From positions 1-43,778 of the forward strand of contig JAFGJE010000072.1 of assembly GCA_016929245.1 (NCBI GenBank): a stretch of DNA of 43,778 bases, written 5' to 3'. The DNA is from Phycisphaerae bacterium (GTDB lineage: Bacteria; Planctomycetota; Phycisphaerae; SM23-33). The translations under genes were made by a program, and so were the position numbers. Shown one piece after another: positions 6,207 through 15,007 of the stretch (position 1 is its first letter; every line of letters begins with the position of its first letter). The notes under the pieces are model-generated. The model made no database searches, was not told where the DNA came from, and saw only the letters and a list, made by a program, of their open reading frames with translations.

Positions 6207-8198
6207 ATGAAACGCGTGTATCGATTCGCCTGGTTGACGATCCTTCTGACGATTCTACCCCCCGGGTTCGTTTCCGCACAGATGAAGTTAATGCACATCC
6301 CGGCGGCTGACCCCGCCGCCGGCGGGGAATCGGGAACATTTCCCAAAGGTCTTCTTCTGTCGGGCGGAAAGACCATGCACGGAACGTTCCAATGCAACGA
6401 CACCCAGGGAGGAATGTGGGGAATCTATCTGAATCAGGGATTCATTCAGCAAAGCACCAATAACGTGTACGCCAACGGGCTGTACCTGCACGTGCAGGGG
6501 AACAATTTTTACACCCGGAACAACCAGGGTCTTGTGAGTGCCTCCGGCGACGAAGTGCAGATCGGCCCGTGGGATCACCAGCAGTTGCGCGTCTATCGTC
6601 GGGTGAAAATCTTCAAAAAGGAAGGAATCGCCCGGTTCATGGACGTCTACCACAATACCGGTCCGGCCAAGCGCGTCGATATCCGCATGCAAACGTATCT
6701 GAATTACGGGATTTCGTCGTTGCTCACCAACGACGGGAAAAACAGCTTCTCGGAGAAGTCCTTCGCGTTCGTCACCACCACCAACAATAACCCTCAGATT
6801 CCGGGAACGCTGCATGTCGTGTGCGGGCCCAGGAGCAAGTTGCGCCCGTCCGTCACGCAGCAGGGAAATCGGTTCGACGTGAACTACAATTTCACGATTC
6901 CCGCCGGCGGAACGATGGTGCTGGTCGATTTTGAGGCGCAACGAGTATCCGGCGACAAACTCATGTCGCTGATGAAGAATTTCAAACCTCAGAAATTTCT
7001 GAAGGATTTGCCCGTGCGCGTCCGCCGGTTGATCGCCAACGTCGGCGCCGTCGGCGGGCCTGAGGATATGGACCTGGATCGCCACGAGTCCCTGGACCGC
7101 GTGGTGTTGCGGGACGGACAGGAATATCTCGGAACCGTTTCCCTGCCGAAGTTCCGGATGACCACCGCCCGGGGGGACCTGGAGCTTCCCTCCGAGCGTG
7201 TCGTGGGGATGGTCGCCTGGGGCGCCGCCGAAGGGCAAATGCGGGCGCTGCTGACCGACGGGCAGATCGTCACCGGCGACGTCGGCGAGCAAACCCTTCC
7301 GGTGGAAATTCCCACCGTCGGGAAACAGGTGATTCCCCTGGCGGACATCCAGGCCTGGTCGTATCGCGTCTCGAAGGAGCGGCCGGATGAGCTTACCGAC
7401 CAGGGCCCGTACCTGCGCCTGCGCACGGGGGATCGGCTTCGCTTCCAGCCCGAGTCCGTGTCCCTTGCGCTTCAGACGCGCGACGGCGTCGTGACACTCG
7501 CCCCCGCCGATCTCCAGGACGTTCTGCTGGACAACCCGGAGCACAATCTGCATCGCGTTCGTTTCCGGAACGGTTCGGAACTGTCGGGACTGTTGCTGCC
7601 GGAATCCATCGAACCGGAACTGAATCTCGGCGCGAAACAGACCCTTCCCCGCGAGTTGCTGGAGCGTTTCGAGTACGCGGCCGAGGAAATCCCCGACGCC
7701 GAAAAACTCCCCACGCTCACCCTCGCCGACGGCGACGTGCTGCGGGGACGGTTCGACGGCAAGGAGATTCTCCTGAAGGGGAAGTACGGACAGATGACGC
7801 TTCAATCTGACAATATTCGCGAGCTGACGTCGATTCCCGAGCGAACGGGGTGGTTTCGCGCGACGCTGTGGAACGGATCCATCGTACAGGGGCGGCTGGA
7901 GACGCCCCGTCTTACCTTCCGCCTGCAACCCGGTCCGGCGGTCGAGTTGACGACGGCCCGGATCGCGTCGTTCGATCAGCCCAACGTCCTTCCGCCCCAG
8001 GAGATCATTCAGGGAGTGGCGGAACTGGTGGTGCAACTGGGCGCCGAGAGCTACCAGGATCGCAAAACCGCTCAGGAGAAGCTGATTCAAATGGGGCCGG
8101 GCATCGCGCCGATCCTGAAAAAACACCTGAACCACAAGGATCCCGAAATCCGTCAGCGCATTCGGGACATTCTCGATCAGATCACAGCCGTGGGATAA
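6207..8198 (+). CDS. Secreted repeat protein, first of a tandem pair
   Basis: From the ATG at 6207 (AAGGA just upstream) the protein has 663 residues and opens with a signal peptide (MKRVYRFAWLTILLTILPPG, then FVSAQ). About residues 30-270 form an N-terminal domain shared with the next gene's product. Then come several units of about 60 residues built as 'VVLRDGQ...G.V....F......G.LELPSERVVGM', which look like small Sm/SH3-like beta-barrels. The last 50 residues (YQDRKTAQEKLIQMG...DPEIRQRIRDIL) look like a HEAT repeat. No catalytic motif was found. It probably acts outside the cytoplasmic membrane. The paralogue follows after 3 bases, so the pair is one operon made by duplication. Confidence 0.85.
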   Translation: MKRVYRFAWLTILLTILPPGFVSAQMKLMHIPAADPAAGGESGTFPKGLLLSGGKTMHGTFQCNDTQGGMWGIYLNQGFIQQSTNNVYANGLYLHVQGNNFYTRNNQGLVSASGDEVQIGPWDHQQLRVYRRVKIFKKEGIARFMDVYHNTGPAKRVDIRMQTYLNYGISSLLTNDGKNSFSEKSFAFVTTTNNNPQIPGTLHVVCGPRSKLRPSVTQQGNRFDVNYNFTIPAGGTMVLVDFEAQRVSGDKLMSLMKNFKPQKFLKDLPVRVRRLIANVGAVGGPEDMDLDRHESLDRVVLRDGQEYLGTVSLPKFRMTTARGDLELPSERVVGMVAWGAAEGQMRALLTDGQIVTGDVGEQTLPVEIPTVGKQVIPLADIQAWSYRVSKERPDELTDQGPYLRLRTGDRLRFQPESVSLALQTRDGVVTLAPADLQDVLLDNPEHNLHRVRFRNGSELSGLLLPESIEPELNLGAKQTLPRELLERFEYAAEEIPDAEKLPTLTLADGDVLRGRFDGKEILLKGKYGQMTLQSDNIRELTSIPERTGWFRATLWNGSIVQGRLETPRLTFRLQPGPAVELTTARIASFDQPNVLPPQEIIQGVAELVVQLGAESYQDRKTAQEKLIQMGPGIAPILKKHLNHKDPEIRQRIRDILDQITAVG

Positions 8199-8201
8199 AC
8201 T

Positions 8202-10184
8202 ATGAATATACGAAATACGATCCTGTTGGGTTTTACCGTCGCCTGTCTTCCCGCCGTATGGTGTGGCGCGGCGACGAAGGATGTTCTTCTCTCCGAAACC
8301 AAAACGATAAGTCTTCCCTGGACACCCGGCGACGGGAAGGGATTCCTGTGGGATATTCAGAACACCGGTTGTGTGCAGAGCGGATCCAATTACGCCTACG
8401 GCAGCGGTATGATGCTGCAATTGCAGGGCAGGGGAAATTTTTACGCCAATAACAACACCGCCGTCCTTCGCGCCGACGAATTGGAGATACAACTCGGCCC
8501 GTTCACACAGGACAAGCTCCAGGTCTGGCGTCGCGTCTATATCGACCCGAAACTCGGATACGCACGCTGGATCGACATTTTCGAGAACACCGACGCCAAT
8601 CCCCTCAAACTCGACGTGCAATATCAGAACCATATGGGCAACGGCGTTCAGCAATGCGTCACCACCACTGAGAAGGATTTGCCGGAGGACAAGGACTGGG
8701 GTTTCGTCACGGACGACCGGAGCAATCAACGGCCGGCGGTGTTGCACATCTATTCCTCCAAACGCGGCAAGCAACGGCCTGATGTGCAGGTGGCGATGAA
8801 CAACAATCGCATCCTGTACAATATGTCTTTAACGATTCCGCCGGGGGAAGCGCGGGCGCTGTGTTTCTTCGAGGCCCAGCGGAACGGCTTCGACGAAGCG
8901 AAGCGTTTGATGAAATCCTTTCGTCCGGAGCGGGAACTCGCGAAAGTGTCCAAATCCCTGCGGGACGTTATTGTCAATATGACCTCCGACGTGTTGTTGA
9001 TCGGGCGGCTGGATATCCCCCGCAGCCGGGTGAGTGACAAGATCGTCCTGCAGGACGACGCCGAGGTGAACGGAACGATCTTAAATCCGTCATTTACCGT
9101 CGAGACGTTTTTCGGCCGACTGGACCTGCCGGCAGATCGCGTCATGGGGTTGTCGGTTCTCGAACCGAACGACCGTTTCGTGCAGGTGGTGCTTTCCGAC
9201 GGGCAGATCGTCGGCGGTGTGATGGAGAAAGCGGGGATCAAGGCGCGTCTGGACGACGGAAAGGAACTGACGCTTCCGGTGCATCGTGTCGCGACGGCGG
9301 GATATCGGTATTCCGAGTCGAAACCGGAGGAACTATCCCTCCAATATCCGATGCTCGTTTTGCGGTCGGGCCAGCAGCTTCGATTCGATCCGAAGACGGT
9401 TCCGCTGGAATTCCTGACGGAGTACGGCCCGATGCAACTGCAATCCGACGACCTGTGCGAGATTCGTCTGGCCAATGACGGACGGCTGCACCAGGCGGTG
9501 TTCCGAAACGGTTCGGTTGTCACGGGATTGTGGAAGGTGGAGGAAATCCGGACGACGCTTTCCCTGGGCCCTCAATTGATCCTCCCCAGAGAAATGCTCG
9601 CCGGCGTGTTCTTCCATTCGCCGGGTCAGCCCGACGGGCCGATTCGCCTCACGTTGCGCAATGACGATGTATTGCTGGGATCCCTGGCGGATGAGATTCT
9701 GCCCATCCAGACCGAGCTGGGCAAAATCGACGTCCCCGCCGGCCGCATCCGCACGCTGCAACGGCTTGACGGCGCCCCGGGGAGCGTTCGCGTGCAATTG
9801 GCGGACGAAACGACCGTCAGCGGGACGCTCCAGCGCCCGGTCATTCGCTTCCGCATCTCGCCGAACGTCGAACTGCCCGTCTACGTCGGACACGTGGTGA
9901 AACTGCAACACGGAACGCCGAAACAAAAGGAAGAGGTCCCGTATAAACAGATCAAAAGACTTCAAGCTCTGGTGGCAAGTAAGGAAAACGCCCTGAAACT
10001 ATTGCGGGAGAAAACCGAGAACTTAAAAAAACGGGTGGCCCAAAATCCGAACGATAAAGAACTTCAAGTCAAGTTGAGAAAACATGAAACATGGACGATC
10101 TTGATACAGAATCAAACCGATGGATATAAGCAAAAACTGGCGGACCTCCTGAAGAACACTCCCGTCCGGCAACCTGGTTCCTGA
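8202..10184 (+). CDS. Secreted repeat protein, second of a tandem pair
   Basis: A 660-residue paralogue of the preceding product. The signal peptide (MNIRNTILLGFTVACLPAVW) is followed by the same N-terminal domain: GNFYANNN here against NNFYTRNN there, and QVWRRVYI against RVYRRVKI. The same series of beta-barrel-like units then follows (IVLQDDAEVNGTI...GRLDLPADRVMGL). The C-terminus differs: in place of the HEAT-like repeat it has a Lys/Gln-rich coiled coil of about 75 residues (from about 580). The different tails suggest that the two proteins bind different partners, or bind each other. The ATG is 3 bases after the preceding stop. The downstream gene is convergent, only 18 bases away, with no clear terminator between. 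Confidence 0.85.
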   Translation: MNIRNTILLGFTVACLPAVWCGAATKDVLLSETKTISLPWTPGDGKGFLWDIQNTGCVQSGSNYAYGSGMMLQLQGRGNFYANNNTAVLRADELEIQLGPFTQDKLQVWRRVYIDPKLGYARWIDIFENTDANPLKLDVQYQNHMGNGVQQCVTTTEKDLPEDKDWGFVTDDRSNQRPAVLHIYSSKRGKQRPDVQVAMNNNRILYNMSLTIPPGEARALCFFEAQRNGFDEAKRLMKSFRPERELAKVSKSLRDVIVNMTSDVLLIGRLDIPRSRVSDKIVLQDDAEVNGTILNPSFTVETFFGRLDLPADRVMGLSVLEPNDRFVQVVLSDGQIVGGVMEKAGIKARLDDGKELTLPVHRVATAGYRYSESKPEELSLQYPMLVLRSGQQLRFDPKTVPLEFLTEYGPMQLQSDDLCEIRLANDGRLHQAVFRNGSVVTGLWKVEEIRTTLSLGPQLILPREMLAGVFFHSPGQPDGPIRLTLRNDDVLLGSLADEILPIQTELGKIDVPAGRIRTLQRLDGAPGSVRVQLADETTVSGTLQRPVIRFRISPNVELPVYVGHVVKLQHGTPKQKEEVPYKQIKRLQALVASKENALKLLREKTENLKKRVAQNPNDKELQVKLRKHETWTILIQNQTDGYKQKLADLLKNTPVRQPGS

Positions 10185-10202
10185 GTCCCCAGTCCCCAAA
10201 CC

Positions 10203-11375
10203 CTAGCCTCCCTTTTCCATCCTTTCCAGCATTTCATTGAACGCCCGGATCGCGTCGCCGATTTCGTCGTTTCCGACTCGCCCCGGAACGTTGAGATGAA
10301 GATTTCCCGCGTGAATCCCTCGCGCGGCGCGGGTCAGGCGTTTGAGGCGTCGCGTCAGCGAGAGAGACATCACCAGGACGACCAGCATCACCAGCACCAG
10401 CGCGACCAGCAGGATGGCCGCTTCGCCGCGGATGTATTTCCGGAGCGGCTGCAGCATGGACTCTTCGGGAAGCATGGCGGCGAACGACCAGTGGGAGGAC
10501 GGGATGGGGGTAAAGACGGCCCAGACGGCGCCGCGGGGTGTTTCGACGCGACGCGCTTCCTCGCCGCCGGCGGACATCGCCTTGGCGAGAGTCGCCCAGG
10601 GAATCGTTTCGTCGGACGCGCCCAGCGTCTGGGACATCACGAATTTTTCCTGGGGATGATAGAGAAATCGTCCGTTTCGGCTGACCAGCAGAACCGTTTC
10701 GTCTTTCCCGCGTTGGCGATCGACGATCCGTTGCAGCCATTCGACGTCCACGTCAAGGGCCGCCACGCCCAGCAACCCGCCGTCGCGATAGATCGGTTCG
10801 GCGAACGTGCTGATGAGCTGTCCCTGATCGTTATGGTAGGGTTCGGACCAGACGCCTTTTTCGTTCAGGACGGCTTGGCGATACCAGTCGGAGTTGAAAT
10901 AATCACCGCGTTCGGAGCGAAGCGGGCCGCGGGGGAGGGGGATGTCCAGGGAATACCGCGAGATCAACTCCGGTGGTTCCTTGCGGGGCGGGGGTTCGGT
11001 TTCCCGACGTTCCACCAGCGGGGCGAATTGATACAAGTCGTCCGGACCGGCTGCCGGTTCAAAGGCGATGCAGGCGGCGGTAATTCCCCGATTCCGTTCC
11101 AGCGTTCGTTGCAGGAGCAGCCAATAAAATTCCCGCGGGACGTTTTCATGGGTCGCCACGTCGTCGCAAAGCCTCTCGGCGGTCCGCGACACGCCGCGAA
11201 GGGTGTATTCCAGGCGGGTCGCCGTCGTGCGCACCTGGTTGAGCAGATGGTTTCGCAGCCGTTCCTGCGCGACGCCCCGGGAACGATACCAATCCACCCC
11301 GATCACGCCCCCGTAGATCACCAGAAGGGGAACGCCGACGGAGAGAATCAACTTGGAGCGAATGGATAACCTCAT
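10203..11375 (-). CDS. Cache-HAMP membrane sensor without an output domain
   Basis: The 390-residue protein has transmembrane helix 1 (8-27), an extracytoplasmic dCache-like sensor region (about 30-315; core DYFNSDWYRQAV and STFAEPIYRDGGLLGVAALD), transmembrane helix 2 (319-340) and a HAMP domain (341-388). It then stops. Proteins of this build normally continue into a chemotaxis signalling domain, a kinase, a GGDEF or, in Planctomycetes, a PP2C phosphatase. Here the stop is only 18 bases from the convergent gene and no output domain lies downstream in any frame. It is the last gene of the minus-strand ABC transporter unit. It may work through a partner protein or be a decayed receptor. Confidence 0.85.
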   Translation of the reverse strand: MRLSIRSKLILSVGVPLLVIYGGVIGVDWYRSRGVAQERLRNHLLNQVRTTATRLEYTLRGVSRTAERLCDDVATHENVPREFYWLLLQRTLERNRGITAACIAFEPAAGPDDLYQFAPLVERRETEPPPRKEPPELISRYSLDIPLPRGPLRSERGDYFNSDWYRQAVLNEKGVWSEPYHNDQGQLISTFAEPIYRDGGLLGVAALDVDVEWLQRIVDRQRGKDETVLLVSRNGRFLYHPQEKFVMSQTLGASDETIPWATLAKAMSAGGEEARRVETPRGAVWAVFTPIPSSHWSFAAMLPEESMLQPLRKYIRGEAAILLVALVLVMLVVLVMSLSLTRRLKRLTRAARGIHAGNLHLNVPGRVGNDEIGDAIRAFNEMLERMEKGG

Positions 11376-11471
11376 GATCGGTTCGTTAGCGTACCTTCCC
11401 GATGTCGTGGATGCAACGCTTCATCCGGATCCATTTCAGCCGGGGATTCCCGCGAGAGGTCGCGAGTAAGG

Positions 11472-12050
11472 TCACTTTTTCTTCGGCGTCGCGGCGTCCA
11501 GGGCGGATTGCAGCTTTTTGGCTTCGTCGGGATAGGATTTTTCCAGGGATTTGATCGTATCCTGAATGAGTTTGGAGGAAACCTGTTTGTTGCCCACGCC
11601 GAACTGTTTCATCAGGCGCAGAAGTTCCTCGACGGCTTGGCTGGGGGATTGGGTGGGTTTTTCGGCGAGATTCATCTGCATCCGTTGCACCCAGGCGTCG
11701 GCGGTTCGGGGCGTGTCGGGACATTCCTCGCACACGCGCATCAGGTAGTGCATTCGTCGTTCGGAGTCGTCCTTGTCCTTGAGCATATCGGCGGCCTGGA
11801 GCAGCAACGAAGCCCGTCGATCCTGCGAATCCTCCTGATCGGCGCGATCCACAATTTCCTGGGCCTGAAGGCGGGTTTGATATCGGGTGGGAAACACCCA
11901 ATTGGCAAGGAAGGGTTGGGCGGTATCGCTTTTTTTGCGATCCCGACCAACCCATCCGCTTTTGGCTCGCAGCATCTTGTCGGATACCGCGAGAATCACC
12001 ATCGCCAGCACGCCGGCCGATATCAGCAGAGCGATCTTTTTTCCCGTCAC
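11472..12050 (-). CDS. Small membrane-anchored helical protein
   Basis: The 192-residue protein has one N-terminal transmembrane helix (about 5-25, KIALLISAGVLAMVILAV). A helical, TPR-like soluble part follows (RADQEDSQDRRASLLLQAAD, then ERRMHYLMRVCEECPD), and the C-terminus is basic (TPKKK). No family is recognised. The start is 12 bases after the stop of the zinc-ribbon protein gene, so the two are cotranscribed. Its orientation suggests that the helical part faces the periplasm if the helix is an uncleaved signal anchor, but the topology is uncertain. A role as an accessory to the neighbouring ABC exporter is inferred only from position. Confidence 0.7.
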   Translation of the reverse strand: MTGKKIALLISAGVLAMVILAVSDKMLRAKSGWVGRDRKKSDTAQPFLANWVFPTRYQTRLQAQEIVDRADQEDSQDRRASLLLQAADMLKDKDDSERRMHYLMRVCEECPDTPRTADAWVQRMQMNLAEKPTQSPSQAVEELLRLMKQFGVGNKQVSSKLIQDTIKSLEKSYPDEAKKLQSALDAATPKKK

Positions 12051-12062
12051 CGAAAGAACCCC

Positions 12063-13100
12063 CTATTTCTTGGCGTTGGGAGCTTTTTTCGGGGCGGGTT
12101 TCCGGACGGACTGCTTCGGCGCACTGGCGCCGCACTTCGGGCAGAACTTCACGTTCGGACCGAGCACCGCACCGCACTTGGTGCACACGCCGAATTCTTC
12201 CACATCGCGGCCGCAGTTCGGACAGAACTTGTCGCCGGCCTGGTATTCGGCGAAGCAGTAGCTGCACGCGTGCTGGGAGCCCATCATGTCCTTGATGACC
12301 ATGACGATCTGGTTGGCCTGGGCTTCCAGTTTCTTCTTTTCGGCGGGATCGGTCGCCTTGTCGGCGGCCGAGCGCACGTCACGGAGGATGTTCACGACCT
12401 TGTCGCAAGCCTGCTTGCTGTAGCGGTCGCCGTATTCGCCGTACGCGGATTCCGGTCCGCCGTCGGCGCCTTCCTGGTCCAATCCTCGTTCGCCGCCCAT
12501 GCGGGTGCCGACTTCCTTCCAGAGCTTCGCCATCTTCACCGGGTCGTTCTGGATGCCCTTGCCCTGGATGCGCACCAGCGCCGACTCGATGTAGAACGGG
12601 TGTCCGTCCACCTGCTTGGCCTGCTGGAGGTATTGTTTGGCTTTCGCTTCGGCGTTGGGGTCGTCCTTGCAGTATTGCGTGACGATCTGCGCGGCGTAGC
12701 TGGGCAGTTTCCAGTTGGTGTCGCCGACGACGCCGATGCCCTTGTCCAGCAGCTCCAGGCCGAGTTTCGGCTGGCCGATCGTCGCCAGTTCCACACCGCC
12801 GTGTTCATACGCCAGGACCAGATACGGATCCTGGTCAGTGGTGGTGTCGTAGCGGCGATGCAGCGCCTCGGCGACCGCGGGTTCCGGTTTCCCGGAAATC
12901 GAGGCCCGTTTCTGCAGCAGCAGCATCCAGTTGATATGGGACATCCAGCGTCCCAGGCCGACCCACATGCTCTTTCCCTGTTTCAGCGCGACGTCCATGC
13001 CTTCCTGCTTCACCAGGAGATCCGACACGCCGCCGTTGATTCCGACGAACAGCGCCAGAAGAACGATGATCAGTATGACTCGTACGATTACGTCTTTCAT
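12063..13100 (-). CDS. Membrane protein with TPR-like helices and double zinc ribbon
   Basis: The 345-residue protein starts with a transmembrane helix (about 4-22). A long helical region that looks like TPR/Sel1-type repeats follows (about 75-270, for example LAYEHGGVELATIGQPKLGL). Two zinc ribbons close the domain part: CSYCFAEYQAGDKFCPNC (279-296) and CTKCGAVLGPNVKFCPKC (306-323), followed by a Lys/Pro-rich tail. All eight cysteines are present, so both sites should bind zinc. It lies between the ABC permease (34 bases upstream) and the small membrane protein (12 bases downstream). Double zinc ribbons usually mediate protein contacts, so it may be a scaffold for the exporter. This role is inferred. 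Confidence 0.8.
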   Translation of the reverse strand: MKDVIVRVILIIVLLALFVGINGGVSDLLVKQEGMDVALKQGKSMWVGLGRWMSHINWMLLLQKRASISGKPEPAVAEALHRRYDTTTDQDPYLVLAYEHGGVELATIGQPKLGLELLDKGIGVVGDTNWKLPSYAAQIVTQYCKDDPNAEAKAKQYLQQAKQVDGHPFYIESALVRIQGKGIQNDPVKMAKLWKEVGTRMGGERGLDQEGADGGPESAYGEYGDRYSKQACDKVVNILRDVRSAADKATDPAEKKKLEAQANQIVMVIKDMMGSQHACSYCFAEYQAGDKFCPNCGRDVEEFGVCTKCGAVLGPNVKFCPKCGASAPKQSVRKPAPKKAPNAKK

Positions 13101-13134
13101 TTCGACTCTCCCTGTATCCGAATCGGCGGACCGA

Positions 13135-13881
13135 TCAGGCGATGTCCTTTCGCCGGAAAATCAGTCCCGCCACGATCAGCATAATCAGGCTGTAGACGGC
13201 TGTCAGCAGTACTCCGCCGCCGACCAGTCGCCATTCGATGATTCCACCGCGAGCGACCACGTTGTCGCTGCCCATGATCGCGAAATTCGGCAGAAGGTAG
13301 ATGATCTTCTGCAGAATCGTGCTGGTGGTGTTCGCCGCGACGTATCCCAGGGCGTAGGAACCCCAGAACGTCACCAGCGCCAGCAGCGTCGCCAGCCATT
13401 CCTTCAGGAACGTGCCCAGCACGATTCCGACGGCCGCCAGCTGCACCACGGCGCAGTAGACCAGGATCAGCGCCTTGATGATTTCGAGGTTGGGACGGAA
13501 CTGTCCCGCCATCGCCGTCAGGACCAACATGCCCACACCGACGATGGCCATCGAAATCAGCGTGATCTCGCAGACTCCGAGGAATTTCCCGATCAGGTAT
13601 CGGTCGCGTCCCAGGGGTTTCGAAAGCACCGCCACCATGGTTTTTTCCCGCAGTTCCCGGGGCAGGTCGAAACACGTCACCAGCGCGCAAAGCACGCCCA
13701 CAATCATGGTCATGGCAAATCCCAGGTCGAGGGAGTATTCCTTTTCTCGCCCGACCGTGATATCCCCGTACAGTTGACCGCTGGCGATAATGCAGATGAC
13801 AATCGCCAGAAGGAAGTACAAGGCCTTCATGCGCAGAACCCGTGATGCGGTGTTTTGTGCGATAACCATCACATCATCCAT
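13135..13881 (-). CDS. ABC-2-type transporter permease
   Basis: A 248-residue integral membrane protein with about six hydrophobic helices and no periplasmic domain. It shows the ABC-2/NatB-like pattern, including the conserved amphipathic stretch FDLPRELREKTMVAVLSKPL followed by GRDRYLIGKFLG. It forms the channel part of an ABC exporter whose ATPase is the gene directly upstream. Its ATG overlaps the ATPase stop by 8 bases, so translation is coupled. A second permease of the same type is encoded divergently at 15008. Together with the ATPase the two could form a heterodimeric pore. The cargo is unknown. Confidence 0.88.
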   Translation of the reverse strand: MDDVMVIAQNTASRVLRMKALYFLLAIVICIIASGQLYGDITVGREKEYSLDLGFAMTMIVGVLCALVTCFDLPRELREKTMVAVLSKPLGRDRYLIGKFLGVCEITLISMAIVGVGMLVLTAMAGQFRPNLEIIKALILVYCAVVQLAAVGIVLGTFLKEWLATLLALVTFWGSYALGYVAANTTSTILQKIIYLLPNFAIMGSDNVVARGGIIEWRLVGGGVLLTAVYSLIMLIVAGLIFRRKDIA

Positions 13882-14884
13882 GCTGCGTCTCCTTTCCTCG
13901 TCGCTCGTTATCGGCTTCGATGGTTTCCATAAACACGTCGTCGAGATTCTTCTGCAGACGGTGGGACTCGATGTCCGAACAACCGCCGTCCGATAAGATC
14001 CGACGAACTTTCTCCTGGTTGGGTTTTTCCGCCACCTGGAGAATCCATTGGTCGTTTCGTTTCTGCATTCCCGCCACGAGCGGCTCGATCGTCGGCAGCA
14101 GCGTCGCGGGCATGTTCGTTACCGTATATTCTACACCGGCGGTGCCCAGCAAGTCCAGAATCGGACCGGAAAGCACCAGACGGCCTTGATTCAAAATGCC
14201 AATCGAATCACACAATTCCTCCACATCCGAAAGGATGTGGCTGGAAAAGAAGATCGTTTTTTCCCGCTGGCGCAGGTTCTGCATGATCTCCTTAATCTCG
14301 CGCCGTCCCGGAGGATCCAATCCCGTCATCGGTTCGTCCAGGATCAATAACGTCGGGTCGTGCAGCAGCGCCTGGGCGATACCGATGCGTTGCAGCATGC
14401 CCCGGGAAAACTCCGACAACCGGCTGCCCGCCCGATGCGAAAGTTTCACCGTTTCCAGCGCTTCGCCGACGCGTTTTTTCTGTTCGTCCGGTTCCACGTG
14501 CGACAATTTCGCACACAGCGTAAGAAACTCCCTGGCCTTGAGATGCCGACTGAAGGCCGGCTCTTCCGGCAGGAAACCGATACGCTTTCGGACTTCCTGG
14601 TTTCCCAAGGGGCGGTCCAGCACGCGGCCTCCGCCGCGCGTCGGACGCACCAGACCCAGCAACATCTTGATCGTGGTCGTTTTGCCCGCGCCGTTGGGAC
14701 CCAAAAAACCAAATGTACAATCGGGCGGAACCTTCAGGTCCAGTCCCGAAACTGCCTCGGTCATACGAAACCCGAACCAGCGATTATAAACCTTGGTCAG
14801 GCCTTGAGTTTCTATGATATGATTATCGGACGGTTCTGTCAATGGGTTCTGCCTTACAAAATAAAGACATTTTTCAAAAGACAT
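13874..14884 (-). CDS. ABC-2 transporter ATP-binding protein
   Basis: The 336-residue ATPase (start at 14884; the frame is open further upstream but lacks a credible start) has all the nucleotide-binding motifs: Walker A GPNGAGKTT, the signature region LSEFSRGMLQRIGIAQAL (usual LSGGQ altered to FSRGM, which is common in the CcmA/NatA group), Walker B LLILDEP and the switch His in FFSSH. The C-terminal 90 residues are the extra domain typical of ABC-2 ATPases that pair with separate permeases. It is the first gene of a minus-strand unit continuing through the permease, the zinc-ribbon protein and the small membrane protein. The substrate is not predictable. Confidence 0.92.
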   Translation of the reverse strand: MSFEKCLYFVRQNPLTEPSDNHIIETQGLTKVYNRWFGFRMTEAVSGLDLKVPPDCTFGFLGPNGAGKTTTIKMLLGLVRPTRGGGRVLDRPLGNQEVRKRIGFLPEEPAFSRHLKAREFLTLCAKLSHVEPDEQKKRVGEALETVKLSHRAGSRLSEFSRGMLQRIGIAQALLHDPTLLILDEPMTGLDPPGRREIKEIMQNLRQREKTIFFSSHILSDVEELCDSIGILNQGRLVLSGPILDLLGTAGVEYTVTNMPATLLPTIEPLVAGMQKRNDQWILQVAEKPNQEKVRRILSDGGCSDIESHRLQKNLDDVFMETIEADNERRGKETQHG

Positions 14885-14922
14885 TCTTCTCGCCTCGGGG
14901 GCGTTTGTCTTATAACATAATT

Positions 14923-14950
14923 TTGACTTTATCATCTTACAAGATATATT
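14923..14950 (+). promoter_or_regulatory. Divergent promoter region of the two ABC permease units
   Basis: An AT-rich island lies between the ATPase (minus) and the second permease (plus). On the plus strand TTGACT (14923-14928) and TATATT (14945-14950) are 16 bases apart. On the minus strand TTGTAA and TATGTT with a 17-base spacer overlap the same DNA. The two units could be co-regulated from here. Confidence 0.5.
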
Positions 14951-15007
14951 TTCCTGCCGGAATGGGATTTCCGCAGGTTTTTTTCGGTACTCGATTAGGA
15001 GACGAAC

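Noticed and set aside
6288-8774. 828-codon minus-strand open frame opposite the secreted repeat proteins
   Set aside because: It is the antisense of a gene with signal peptide, start site and repeat structure. Its own composition (His/Arg/Gln-rich, no domains) is typical of a shadow frame in GC-rich DNA.
11508-13184. 558-codon plus-strand frame opposite the zinc-ribbon protein
   Set aside because: It spans two real minus-strand genes and their gap, has no start signal and is Gly/Phe/His-rich in the way of an antisense frame.
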